Shown piece by piece: positions 23,900 through 31,629 of a stretch of DNA of 33,375 nt. The notes beneath the pieces were generated by a model that worked only from the letters and a program-made list of their open reading frames with translations, did not search any database and was not told the origin of the DNA. The DNA lies in the NCBI RefSeq assembly GCF_030693405.1, contig NZ_JAUYAW010000006.1:1-33375 (forward strand). The letters are read 5' to 3'. The DNA comes from Phenylobacterium sp. GTDB taxonomy: Bacteria; Pseudomonadota; Alphaproteobacteria; Caulobacterales; Caulobacteraceae. Position numbers and translations under genes: made by a program. Each line of letters starts with the position of its first letter. Position 1 is the first letter of the stretch.

Positions 23900-24498
23900 G
23901 TTTCTGGGACGAGCGCTATCAGGGCGAGACCTATCTGTTTGGCGAGGCGCCCAACGCCTTCCTGGCCCGCCAGGCCCATCGGGTGGCGCCTGGGCAGAGC
24001 GCCCTGGCGGTCGCCGACGGGGAGGGGCGCAACGGCGTCTGGTTGGCGCAGCAGGGACTGTCGGTCCTGTCGGTGGATGGCTCTGCGGTGGCCCAGGTCA
24101 AGGCGGCCCGGCTGGCGGCCTCCCGCGGGGTGAGCCTCGACCTGCAACAGGTCGATCTGGCCGCCTGGCCCTGGCCGCAGGGGCAGTTCGACCTAGTGGC
24201 GGCCATCTTCATCCAGTTCGCCGGGCCTGAGCTGCGGACTGAGATCTTCGAGAACATGAAACGGGCGCTCAAACCTGGCGGCCTGATCCTGCTGGAGGGC
24301 TACCGGCCTGAACAGATCGCCTATGGCACCGGCGGCCCCCGGACGCCGGAGAACCTCTATACCGAGCAGATGCTGCGCGAGGCCTTCGCCGACTTCGAAA
24401 TCCTGGAGCTCGTCGCCTATGACGCGGCGATCGAGGAAGGCGCCGGCCATTCGGGCCAGTCAGCCCTGATTGACCTGGTGGCCCGCAAGCCGGCCTGA
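23896..24498 (+). CDS. Class I SAM-dependent methyltransferase (TehB-like)
   Basis: A 200-residue cytoplasmic Rossmann-fold methyltransferase. It starts SFWDERYQGETYLFGEAPNA, has a SAM motif I variant ALAVADGEGRNGVWLAQ (about 36-52) and acidic motif II LSVDGSAVA, then VDLAAWPWPQGQFDLVAAIF (about 83-102) and ALKPGGLILLEGY (about 122-134). It resembles small TehB/thiopurine-like methyltransferases that act on chalcogen or thiol acceptors. Its coupling to the TSUP gene (overlap 23896-23899) suggests methylation of sulfide, a thiol or a related sulfur or selenium species; that is inference. It converges on the ArsR gene four bases away. A long open frame running through from 22357 is an artefact of GC content; the real start is 23896. 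Confidence 0.87.
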   Translation: MSFWDERYQGETYLFGEAPNAFLARQAHRVAPGQSALAVADGEGRNGVWLAQQGLSVLSVDGSAVAQVKAARLAASRGVSLDLQQVDLAAWPWPQGQFDLVAAIFIQFAGPELRTEIFENMKRALKPGGLILLEGYRPEQIAYGTGGPRTPENLYTEQMLREAFADFEILELVAYDAAIEEGAGHSGQSALIDLVARKPA

Positions 24499-24502
24499 TC
24501 GG

Positions 24503-24862
24503 TCAGCTCGCCGGCTTGCCACGATAGATGTCGCACAGGGTGTCGATCACCCGGGCCGCGGCCGGATCGGTCAGCCGGTAGAAGATGGTCTGACCCTCCC
24601 GGCGGGTGCCCACCACCCCTTCGGCCCGCAGCTTGGCCAGGTGCTGGGAAGCCGCCGACTGGGCCAGCCCCACATGCTGAGCCAGATCGCCGACGGAACA
24701 CTCTCCGTCGCCCAGCCGGCACAGGATGATCAGCCGCTGCTCGCTGGACATCAGCTTCATCAGCCGTGCGGCCGCCGCGGCGCTGGCCTCGAGCGCCGCC
24801 AGTTCTGACGGGTCGGGCATCTGGGCGGCGACGGCGTTGAGGGGGGCCTTGCTCATGCTCAC
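24503..24862 (-). CDS. ArsR/SmtB-family regulator, BigR/SqrR-like
   Basis: A 119-residue winged-helix repressor (117 if the ATG at 24856 is used instead of the GTG at 24862). The HTH is CSVGDLAQHVGLAQSAASQHLAKLRAEG (55-82) and the wing GTRREGQTIFYRLTD. Cysteines are Cys48 (LIILCRL), Cys55 and Cys110 (DTLCDIY). BigR and SqrR sense persulfide through two Cys, one in the helix matching Cys48 and one in the last helix. From memory of the family, the last-helix Cys here is about one turn earlier than usual. It is the last gene of the rhodanese-RND operon. It is expected to repress both divergent promoters of the sulfur island and to be released by sulfide or persulfide. The CxC metal site of classical ArsR is missing. 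Confidence 0.85.
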   Translation of the reverse strand: MSMSKAPLNAVAAQMPDPSELAALEASAAAAARLMKLMSSEQRLIILCRLGDGECSVGDLAQHVGLAQSAASQHLAKLRAEGVVGTRREGQTIFYRLTDPAAARVIDTLCDIYRGKPAS

Positions 24863-24876
24863 AGGTCCAGGATCGG

Positions 24877-27800
24877 TCAGACAGTCTTGGCGGCGCCGGG
24901 CCGGGTCGCCGGTCGTCCGTCATCCCTCAAGACCACATAGATGGCCGGTATGACCAGCACGGTCAGCAGGGTCGAGGAGGCCAGGCCAAACAGCAGGGAG
25001 ATGGCCAGCCCCTGGAAGATGGGGTCGAACAGGATCACGGCTGCGCCGATCATGGCGGCGGCCGCAGTCAGCACGATCGGCTTGAACCGGATCGCCCCAG
25101 CCTCCAGCAGCACGTCTCGCAAGGGTCGGTCGCCGGTCTGCGCATGCCGGATGAAGTCCACCAGCAGGATAGAGTTCCGCACGATGATGCCGGCCAGTGC
25201 GATGAAGCCGATCATCGAGGTGGCAGAGAACGGCGCGCCGAAGATGATGTGGCCGATGACGATGCCCACCAGGGTCAGCGGGATGGGGGTCAGTATCACC
25301 AGGGGCAGGCGGAAGCTTTTGAACTGGGCCACCACCAGCACATAGATGCCGAGGATCGCCACGGCGAAGGCCGCCCCCATGTCGCGGAAGGTGACCCAGG
25401 TGATCTCCCATTCCCCGTCCCACAGCAGGGTCGGCGTGCTCTCATCGCTGGGCTGGCCGTTCAGGCGGACGGTCGGCTTGGGCAGGTCGCCCCAGTCATG
25501 GGCCTCGATGGCGTCGCCGACGGCCAGCATGCCGTAGATCGGCGCCTCATACTGACCGGCCAGCTCGGCGGTGACCATTTCGGCGTCCAGGCCGTCCCGG
25601 CGATAGATCATGTGCGAGCCCGCTTCGGAGACAGCGTCGACCACCTCGCCCAGCTCCACCAGCCGCCGTCCGTCGGCGGTCTGCGACACCGCCACCGGCG
25701 TGGCGGCGAGGCGCTCGCCCCAGGTGCGGTCCGACTGGGGCAGGCGCACGGAAATCTCCAGAGGCGTCCGACCTTCGCCCCGGTGGGCGTAGCCGATGGG
25801 ACCGCCGCCGAAGACCGCGCCGATGGAATCCAGCACCTGGCCTTCGGACACGCCCAGGTGCTCAACGGTCTCCCGGGCGGGCGTCAGGCGCAGGCGGGGA
25901 CGAGGCTGCCCATAGGAGTCGTCCACATCGACAATATAGGGGATCGCCTGGAAGAGGGTTTTCACCTCGGCGGCCACGGCGCGGCGGGTCTCGGCGTCGG
26001 GACCATAGATTTCCGCCAGCAGGGTCGCCATGACCGGCGGCCCAGGCGGCGCCTCGACCACCTTGACTGACCCGCCCTCGGGAAGGGGTAGATCGCCCAG
26101 GCGTTCACGCAGATCGAGTGCGATAGCGTGGGAGGCGCGCTTGCGATCGCCCTTATGGGACAGGGTGATGGAGAGGTCGCCCATCTCGGGCCGGTCACGC
26201 AGGAAGTAGTGCCGGACGAGGCCGTTGAAGTTGAACGGTGAGGCCGTGCCGGCATAGGCCTCGATGGCGATCACCTCGGGGATCGTCCGGGCGATCTCGG
26301 CGGCGCCGGCCAGGGTGCGTTCGGTGGTTTCCAGGCTGGCGCCTTCAGGCAGGTCAAGGACCACCTGCAGTTCCGACTTGTTGTCGAAGGGCAGCAGTTT
26401 CACCGTCACCGTCTTAGTGGCGAACATGCTCATGGACAGCAGCGTGGCCAGGCCGACCGCGCCCAGGAAGATCCAGGCGCTGCGGCGGGTGGCGATCACC
26501 CGGCTGGCCAGGGCGCGATAGCCGGCGCCCAGGCGGCCCCCGGTGTCATCGTGCCCATGCCCATGGCCGTCGGTCAGGGTCTGGCGGGCGAAGCGGACCA
26601 TCAGCCAGGGGGCGATGACCACAGCCACGAAGAAGGAGAAGACCATGGCCGCCGAGGCGTTGACCGGGATCGGCGCCATGTAGGGGCCCATCAGGCCGGA
26701 GACGAACAGCATGGGCAGCAGGGCCGCGACCACAGTGAGGGTCGCCACCACGGTGGGATTGCCCACCTCGGCAACGGCTTCGATGGCGGCCTGGGTGGGG
26801 CTGCGGCCATCCTTCATCGCCCAGTGGCGGGCGATGTTCTCGATCATGACGATGGCGTCGTCGACCAGGATTCCGATGGAGAAGATCAGGGCGAACAGGC
26901 TGACCCGGTTGATGGTGTAGCCCATCAGGTTTGAGGCGAAGAGGGTCAGCAGAATGGTGGTGGGGATGACCACGGCGGTGACGCCGGCCTCCCGCCAGCC
27001 GATGGCCAGGCCGATCAGAATGACGATGGAGACGGTGGCCAGGCCCAGGTGAAAAAGCAGCTCATTGGCCTTTTCGTTGGCGCTCTCGCCGTAGTCTCGG
27101 CTGACGGCGACCTCCAGGCCCTCGGGGATCAGGCTCCCCTTCAGGGTCTCCACCCGTTCCAGAATGTGCTCGGACACCACAACAGCATTGGCGCCCTGGC
27201 GCTTGGCGATGGCCAGGCTGACGGCCGGCGCCTGGGCCCAGCCTTCGGCGGTGCGGCTATGGCGCCAGACCCGGGCCTGATCCTCCCGCGGGGCCTGGAT
27301 CACGGTGGCGACATCGCGGACATAGACCGGCTCGCCCCTGACCGAGGCGACGCTGAGCAGGCCGACTTCCTGGGCGCTGGCCAGCGTCCGGCCCGCGGCC
27401 ACGTCTACGGACAGGCCATCCTGGCGGATGGCGCCGGCCGGGAAGCTGCGGTTGGCCTGGCGTACGGCCTCGATCACCCCGCCCAGGGGCACGCCGCGCA
27501 GGGCCAGACGCTCGGGATCGGGTTCAATGCGGATCTCGTCGGGGCGGCCGCCGACGATGAAGGTCAGGCCGACATCCTCGACCTTGGCCACCTCGGTGCG
27601 CAGCTTGACCGCGATGTCGTACAGGGCCTGGTCGGACCAGCGGTCTGCCATCTCCGGCGTCGGCGTCAGGGTCAGCACCACGGCGGGCACATCATTGATG
27701 CCCCGGGTGACGATCATCGGTTCAGGGATCCCCACCGGGATCTGGTCGTAGTTTGCGCGGACCTTCTCATGGACCCGCACCGCGGCGTCCTCAGGATCCT

Positions 27801-28110
27801 CGCCCACATCGAAACGGGCGGTGACCAGGACCTGATCGTCCTGCACCTGAGTGTAGACATGGTCCACTGCGTCGATGGACTTGACGATGGTCTCCAGGGG
27901 CTTGGCCACCAGCTCAGCGCCGTCGGCGGCGCGAAGGCCCGGCGTGGCGACCATGATGTCGACCATGGGCACGCTGATCTGCGGCTCCTCCTCCCGGGGG
28001 ATGGACATCAGCGCCATCAGCCCCACGGCGATCGCCGCCAGCAGGGCCAGCGGAGTCAGGGGGGAGTGGATGGTCGCCTGGGTCAGGCGGCCCGATATGC
28101 CTAGGTTCAT
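24877..28110 (-). CDS. RND-family efflux transporter permease
   Basis: A 1077-residue inner-membrane proton antiporter of the AcrB/HAE-like branch. TM1 lies near residues 20-36, followed by SIPREEEPQISVPMV (37-51), a hallmark of this subgroup. TM2-TM6 span about 355-505, with the proton-relay pair Asp417-Asp418 in TM4 (GILVDDAIVMIEN). A cytoplasmic loop is His-rich (GHGHGHDD, 515-522). The second half repeats the topology, with a TM10-like ILLVDFIRHA. It starts on the stop of the adaptor gene (ATGA), so both are made together. The substrate is unknown; its place in a BigR/SqrR-type operon led by a rhodanese suggests a sulfur-related or thiol-reactive compound. No TolC-type outer-membrane gene is in the window. 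Confidence 0.93.
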   Translation of the reverse strand: MNLGISGRLTQATIHSPLTPLALLAAIAVGLMALMSIPREEEPQISVPMVDIMVATPGLRAADGAELVAKPLETIVKSIDAVDHVYTQVQDDQVLVTARFDVGEDPEDAAVRVHEKVRANYDQIPVGIPEPMIVTRGINDVPAVVLTLTPTPEMADRWSDQALYDIAVKLRTEVAKVEDVGLTFIVGGRPDEIRIEPDPERLALRGVPLGGVIEAVRQANRSFPAGAIRQDGLSVDVAAGRTLASAQEVGLLSVASVRGEPVYVRDVATVIQAPREDQARVWRHSRTAEGWAQAPAVSLAIAKRQGANAVVVSEHILERVETLKGSLIPEGLEVAVSRDYGESANEKANELLFHLGLATVSIVILIGLAIGWREAGVTAVVIPTTILLTLFASNLMGYTINRVSLFALIFSIGILVDDAIVMIENIARHWAMKDGRSPTQAAIEAVAEVGNPTVVATLTVVAALLPMLFVSGLMGPYMAPIPVNASAAMVFSFFVAVVIAPWLMVRFARQTLTDGHGHGHDDTGGRLGAGYRALASRVIATRRSAWIFLGAVGLATLLSMSMFATKTVTVKLLPFDNKSELQVVLDLPEGASLETTERTLAGAAEIARTIPEVIAIEAYAGTASPFNFNGLVRHYFLRDRPEMGDLSITLSHKGDRKRASHAIALDLRERLGDLPLPEGGSVKVVEAPPGPPVMATLLAEIYGPDAETRRAVAAEVKTLFQAIPYIVDVDDSYGQPRPRLRLTPARETVEHLGVSEGQVLDSIGAVFGGGPIGYAHRGEGRTPLEISVRLPQSDRTWGERLAATPVAVSQTADGRRLVELGEVVDAVSEAGSHMIYRRDGLDAEMVTAELAGQYEAPIYGMLAVGDAIEAHDWGDLPKPTVRLNGQPSDESTPTLLWDGEWEITWVTFRDMGAAFAVAILGIYVLVVAQFKSFRLPLVILTPIPLTLVGIVIGHIIFGAPFSATSMIGFIALAGIIVRNSILLVDFIRHAQTGDRPLRDVLLEAGAIRFKPIVLTAAAAMIGAAVILFDPIFQGLAISLLFGLASSTLLTVLVIPAIYVVLRDDGRPATRPGAAKTV

Positions 28111-29141
28111 TGGGCCGCTCCGGCGACAGGCGCGATCAGGACGTCGCCGGCGCGGGCGCCTGAGAGGATTTCGGTACGACCCGGCGTCGGCGCCGGGGCG
28201 GCCTGCACCGCCACCTCGCGCGCGGCGCCGTCAGGTCCCAGGATGCGGACGAAGTCCAAGCCGAAACGGGTGGCCACATAGGCCGCCGGGACCACCAGGG
28301 CCTGGCGCTCGCCGACCTTGACCTGAACCCGGACCCGCTGGCCGATGAGATCGGCGCGAAGGCCATCGACCCGAAGGTCGGCAGTGACCTGGCCGCCGGT
28401 GACCGAGGGATAGACCTGGACCACGGTTCCGTAGGCGGCGACGCCAGGGAGGTCGCTGGCAGAGACGGGCGCGCGATCGCCGACCTTCAGCGCGCGGGCC
28501 TGGCCCTCGGGCAGCTCCAGCCGCAGGAGGGGCTCGCCTGAGGTGATCGTCGCCACCGACTGTCCGCCCGCCACGACTGAGCCGGCGGGGACATCGGCCA
28601 GCACCACCCGGCCAGCAGAGGGGGCCAGGATCGCGCCCTGGGAGCCCATCTCGGCGCTGGCGGCCCGTTGGGCGCGGGCGGCGGCGGCCATACCTTCGGC
28701 GGCGCGAGCGGCGGCCTGCGCCTGCTCCAGCCGCGCCTTGGCATAGAAGCCCTTGTCATAGAGCACCTGCACCCGGGAGAGCTCGGCCGAGGCGCGGGCG
28801 GCTTCAGCCGCCGCAGCGGCGGCCTGGGCGTCATAGCCGGTGGTCTCCAGGGTCAGGCGCTGGTCGGACACCCGCCCGATCAGCTGGCCTTTGCGCACCT
28901 CGTCGCCCTCGCGCACCTTGAGTTCGGTCAAGGTGCCGCTGATCCGCGCCCGGGCGTGGGCCATGTCGCGGGTGACCACGCTGGCGGCCACCGGCTTCAG
29001 GTCGTCCACCGGCTGAAGGCGAAGGGTCAGGCGTGCGCCCTCGGCCGACGCCGGCGGCGGGGGCGGCGGGGCGGCCTTTTCCGAACAGGCGGCGGCGCCG
29101 AGGGTCAGGGCCAGCAGGCTCGCGGTCAGCAGGGGGCGCAT
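28107..29141 (-). CDS. RND periplasmic adaptor (membrane-fusion) lipoprotein
   Basis: A 344-residue adaptor. A lipoprotein-type signal peptide (MRPLLTASLLALTLGAAAC, Cys19 as lipid site) is followed by a Pro-rich stretch. The lipoyl halves are ISGTLTELKVREGDEVRKGQLIGRV and GAILAPSAGRVVLADVPAGSVVAGG, with an Ala-rich coiled-coil hairpin between (about 105-170). A beta-barrel domain and membrane-proximal domain complete the family architecture. It would bridge the RND pump to an outer-membrane channel. I used the ATG at 29141 because it starts the signal peptide; the open frame to 29324 is Arg-rich and spurious. The gene lies 20 bases after the rhodanese stop. Confidence 0.92.
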   Translation of the reverse strand: MRPLLTASLLALTLGAAACSEKAAPPPPPPASAEGARLTLRLQPVDDLKPVAASVVTRDMAHARARISGTLTELKVREGDEVRKGQLIGRVSDQRLTLETTGYDAQAAAAAAEAARASAELSRVQVLYDKGFYAKARLEQAQAAARAAEGMAAAARAQRAASAEMGSQGAILAPSAGRVVLADVPAGSVVAGGQSVATITSGEPLLRLELPEGQARALKVGDRAPVSASDLPGVAAYGTVVQVYPSVTGGQVTADLRVDGLRADLIGQRVRVQVKVGERQALVVPAAYVATRFGLDFVRILGPDGAAREVAVQAAPAPTPGRTEILSGARAGDVLIAPVAGAAQ

Positions 29142-29161
29142 GGGCGTTTCTTCCGTCGTCT

Positions 29162-29515
29162 CTAGCGGGCGTCGCGGACTGCGCCGGTGGCCGGGTCGAT
29201 GCGAACGACCGGCAGATCGGCCGAGCGCCAGGCGCCGATGCCGCCGTCCAGGTGGCCGGCCACCTCGACCCCGGCCTTGCGGCAGAGGTCCATCGCCATG
29301 GCTGAGCGTTTGCCCGACCCGCACTGCAGGACGATGGCGCGCGGTCCGCCAGCGGGCAGGGCGTCGGCATCGAAGGTGGAGAGGGGGAAGTTCAGCGCGC
29401 CGTGAATGCGCTCGGCGGCGTACTCCGCCGGCTCCCGGACATCGATCAGCACGATCTGGCGGGCGGTGAGACGGTCATGCACGTCAGCAGGGGCAAGGTC
29501 GTAAGCGGGGGTCAT
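29162..29515 (-). CDS. Single-domain rhodanese (sulfurtransferase)
   Basis: A 117-residue cytoplasmic protein. It has DVREPAEYAAERIHGALNFPL (25-45), active-site Cys65 in the loop CGSGKRSAMA, and GHLDGGIGAW (88-96), all standard for GlpE-type rhodanese domains. It would carry sulfane sulfur as a Cys persulfide between the quinone reductase product and acceptors such as glutathione or cyanide. The ATG at 29515 has GGAGA upstream; the frame to 29593 crosses the operator region and is not used. It heads the minus-strand operon rhodanese, adaptor, RND pump, ArsR regulator, opposite sqr. Confidence 0.92.
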   Translation of the reverse strand: MTPAYDLAPADVHDRLTARQIVLIDVREPAEYAAERIHGALNFPLSTFDADALPAGGPRAIVLQCGSGKRSAMAMDLCRKAGVEVAGHLDGGIGAWRSADLPVVRIDPATGAVRDAR

Positions 29516-29549
29516 GGGGCGGGTCTCCGGCTGATCGTGAAAATCATTG

Positions 29550-29571
29550 TATATGCGCAGATACGCATATA
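29550..29571. promoter_or_regulatory. Candidate BigR/SqrR (ArsR-family) operator, rhodanese/sqr divergent promoter
   Basis: Perfect 8-bp inverted repeat TATATGCG (29550-29557) and CGCATATA (29564-29571) with a 6-base spacer, in the form of an ArsR/SmtB operator (ATA-N12-16-TAT). It is AT-rich against a GC-rich background, lies 35 bases from the rhodanese start and 108 from sqr, and shares TATATGC with the element at 23064-23100. Confidence 0.7.
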
Positions 29572-29631
29572 AGGATTTCATCGGCCCATTCAAGCAGGAT
29601 CGAAAACTGGGGCCTTGGGACGAACGCCGCC

Positions 29632-29645
29632 TTGACGCTGGTCAA
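29632..29645. promoter_or_regulatory. FixK/FNR-type box upstream of sqr
   Basis: TTGAC-GCTG-GTCAA is a perfect 5-bp inverted repeat matching the CRP/FNR-family consensus TTGAY-N4-RTCAA. Its centre (29638.5) is about 40 bases before the sqr ATG. An activator bound at -41.5 would start transcription at or next to the ATG, giving a leaderless message; alternatively the site could repress. Confidence 0.6.
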
Positions 29646-29678
29646 TGTCAGGGCCGGGAAAGAGATCAGGGTTATCTG

Positions 29679-30956
29679 ATGAAAAAGCCAGTCATCGCCA
29701 TCCTGGGCGCCGGTCTCGGCGGTTCAGTCGCCGCCTTCGAGATCAAGGAAGCCGTCGGATCAAAGGCCGAGGTCATGGTGGTGTCCCAGGGGGACACCTT
29801 CCACTTCGTGCCCTCAAATCCCTGGGTGGCGGTCGGGTGGCGCGATCGCGACGCCATCGAGGTTCACCTGCCGCCAATCATGGCGAAGAAGAAGATCGGC
29901 TATACCGGCGTGGGCGCCCGGCGCGTCCATCCCCAGGAGAACCGGCTGGAGCTGGGGGACGGCGAGAGCCTCTTCTACGACTACCTGGTGATCGCCACGG
30001 GGCCGGAACTGGCCTTTGACGAGATCGAGGGGCTCGGCCCCGACGGCTTCACCCAGTCGGTCTGCCATGTGGACCACGCCGAGCGGGCCGCCGAGGCCTT
30101 CGAGGCCTTCGCCCGCAATCCCGGCCCCATCGTGGTGGGCGCGGTGCAGGGCGCCTCCTGCTATGGCCCGGCCTACGAGTTCGCCATGATCCTCGACACC
30201 GAGCTGCGGCGCCGCAAGATCCGCGATCAGGTTCCGATGACCTTCGTCACGGCAGAACCCTATGTGGGCCATCTGGGTCTGGACGGGGTGGGCGACACCA
30301 AGGGCCTGCTGGAGAGCGAGATGCGCCAGCGGCACATCAAGTTCATCACCAACGCCAAGGTGGCCAAGGTCAGCGAGGGCCTGATGGCGGTGGAGGAGAT
30401 CGCCGAGGACGGCTCGGTCAAGGCGACCCACGATCTGCCCTTCGCCTACGCCATGATGCTGCCGGCCTTCCGCGGCGTGCCCGCCGTCATGGGGATCGAA
30501 GGACTCACCAATCCCAGGGGCTTCATCCTGGCCGACAAACACCAGCGCAATCCGACCTATCCCAATGTCTTCTCCCTCGGCGTCTGCGTGGCCATTCCGC
30601 CCATGGGCAAGACGCCGGTGCCGGTGGGGGTGCCCAAGACCGGCTTCATGATTGAGAGCATGGTGACCGCCATCGCTGAGAACCTGAAGGCGCTGCTGGC
30701 CGGCGAGGCGCCGAGCCGCGAGGCCACCTGGAACGCCATCTGCCTGGCTGATTTCGGCGACAGCGGCGTGGCCTTCATCGCTCAGCCGCAGATCCCGCCG
30801 CGCAACATGAACTGGGCCGCCGAAGGCCGTTGGGTCCATCTGGCGAAGATCGGGTTCGAAAAGTACTTCATCTCGAAGATCCGGCGCGGGGAGGCCACGC
30901 CGTTCTATGAGAAGCTCGCCCTCGATCTGATCGGGGCCAGCAAGCTGAAGGCCTGA
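29679..30956 (+). CDS. sqr: Sulfide:quinone oxidoreductase-like flavoprotein
   Basis: A 425-residue FAD enzyme of the SQR/FCSD family. The N-terminal Rossmann motif is IAILGAGLGGSVAAFEI (6-22), a second dinucleotide region is YLVIATGPEL (102-111), and the FAD-binding C-terminal segment is YPNVFSLGVCVAIPP (294-308). The redox cysteines Cys129 (QSVCH), Cys161 (GASCYGPAYEF) and Cys303 (SLGVC) keep the spacing of 32 seen between the first two Cys of well-studied SQRs. It would oxidise sulfide to polysulfide or persulfide at the membrane and pass electrons to quinone. The C-terminal amphipathic region (FEKYFISKIRRGEATPFYEKLAL) could anchor it. The ATG at 29679 follows CAGGG. trxC starts two bases later, and a BigR-type palindrome and a FixK-type box lie upstream. 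Confidence 0.9.
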   Translation: MKKPVIAILGAGLGGSVAAFEIKEAVGSKAEVMVVSQGDTFHFVPSNPWVAVGWRDRDAIEVHLPPIMAKKKIGYTGVGARRVHPQENRLELGDGESLFYDYLVIATGPELAFDEIEGLGPDGFTQSVCHVDHAERAAEAFEAFARNPGPIVVGAVQGASCYGPAYEFAMILDTELRRRKIRDQVPMTFVTAEPYVGHLGLDGVGDTKGLLESEMRQRHIKFITNAKVAKVSEGLMAVEEIAEDGSVKATHDLPFAYAMMLPAFRGVPAVMGIEGLTNPRGFILADKHQRNPTYPNVFSLGVCVAIPPMGKTPVPVGVPKTGFMIESMVTAIAENLKALLAGEAPSREATWNAICLADFGDSGVAFIAQPQIPPRNMNWAAEGRWVHLAKIGFEKYFISKIRRGEATPFYEKLALDLIGASKLKA

Positions 30957-30958
30957 CC

Positions 30959-31396
30959 ATGCGCCAGATCGTCTGCCCCGCCTGTGCGGCGGCCAATCGC
31001 ATACCTGCTGACCGTGACGCCGGCGCCGCCAAGTGCGGGCGCTGTGGCGTGCGGCTGTTCCAGGGCCAGCCCACCGAGGTCGACGCCGCCGGGCTCCAGA
31101 CGCACCGCCGGGCCAATCAGGGCGTGGCGGTCCTGCTGGACGTCTGGGCGCCCTGGTGCGGACCCTGTCGCTCCATGGCGCCTCACTTTTCCGCCGCCGC
31201 CGCACGGCTGGAGCCGGAAGTTCGCCTGCTGAAGCTCAACGCCGACGAGGCGCCCGAGGCCAGCGCGGCGCTCGGGGTCTCGGGCATTCCGGCGCTGATC
31301 CTGCTGAAGGATGGCCGCGAGGTGGCGCGCCGGGCCGGCGCCATGACCACCGAACAGATCACCGCCTGGGTGTCCCAGGCCCTGGCGGCGGCCTAG
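30959..31396 (+). CDS. trxC: Thioredoxin 2 (TrxC)
   Basis: A 145-residue cytoplasmic thioredoxin. The N-terminal zinc-binding module has CPAC (6-9) and CGRC (26-29). The thioredoxin fold has active site WCGPC (66-70) and the cis-Pro in GVSGIPALILL. It reduces disulfides and could release sulfide from persulfidated proteins or from the rhodanese; that link is inference. It starts two bases after the sqr stop, so is clearly in the same operon and expected under the same control. Confidence 0.95.
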   Translation: MRQIVCPACAAANRIPADRDAGAAKCGRCGVRLFQGQPTEVDAAGLQTHRRANQGVAVLLDVWAPWCGPCRSMAPHFSAAAARLEPEVRLLKLNADEAPEASAALGVSGIPALILLKDGREVARRAGAMTTEQITAWVSQALAAA

Positions 31397-31425
31397 CGCC
31401 TCCGCCGAACGAAGGACAAAACCCC

Positions 31426-31629
31426 ATGACCCTTGATCGCGCCGTCTTTGTCTTCGCCGGCCTCGTCGTCCTGGCCGGCGTCGCCCTGGCCCATTTCGTC
31501 AGCCCCTGGTGGATGCTGCTCAGCGCGTTCGCCGGCGCCAACATGATCCAGGCGGCCTTCACCGGCTTCTGTCCGGCGGCCATGGTGTTCAAGAAGCTTG
31601 GGATCCGGCCGGGTCAGGCCTTCCGCTGA
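31426..31629 (+). CDS. DUF2892 / YgaP-type small inner-membrane protein
   Basis: A 67-residue protein with two transmembrane helices (about 6-24, AVFVFAGLVVLAGVALAHF; about 27-45) and the hallmark C-terminal TGFCPAAMVFKKLG. In E. coli YgaP this domain is fused to a rhodanese and the fusion is tied to sulfur and NO chemistry; here it is a separate gene, while the rhodanese is across the divergent promoter. The ATG at 31426 follows GAAGGA. Its last 41 bases overlap the end of the convergent nitronate monooxygenase gene, so translation of the FCP motif lies in shared DNA. A much longer open frame from 31033 overlaps trxC and is not real. Confidence 0.85.
   Translation: MTLDRAVFVFAGLVVLAGVALAHFVSPWWMLLSAFAGANMIQAAFTGFCPAAMVFKKLGIRPGQAFR

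Noticed and set aside
22357..24498. 713-residue + strand frame spanning the antisense of the MBL gene, the TSUP gene and the methyltransferase
   Set aside because: Only its last 200 residues are real (methyltransferase from 23896). The rest is antisense or out of frame with the TSUP and MBL genes, so it is not a fusion protein.
31033..31629. 198-residue frame overlapping trxC that ends in the YgaP-like protein
   Set aside because: The first 131 codons are an out-of-frame reading of trxC; only the part from the ATG at 31426, which has its own ribosome-binding site and transmembrane pattern, is real.
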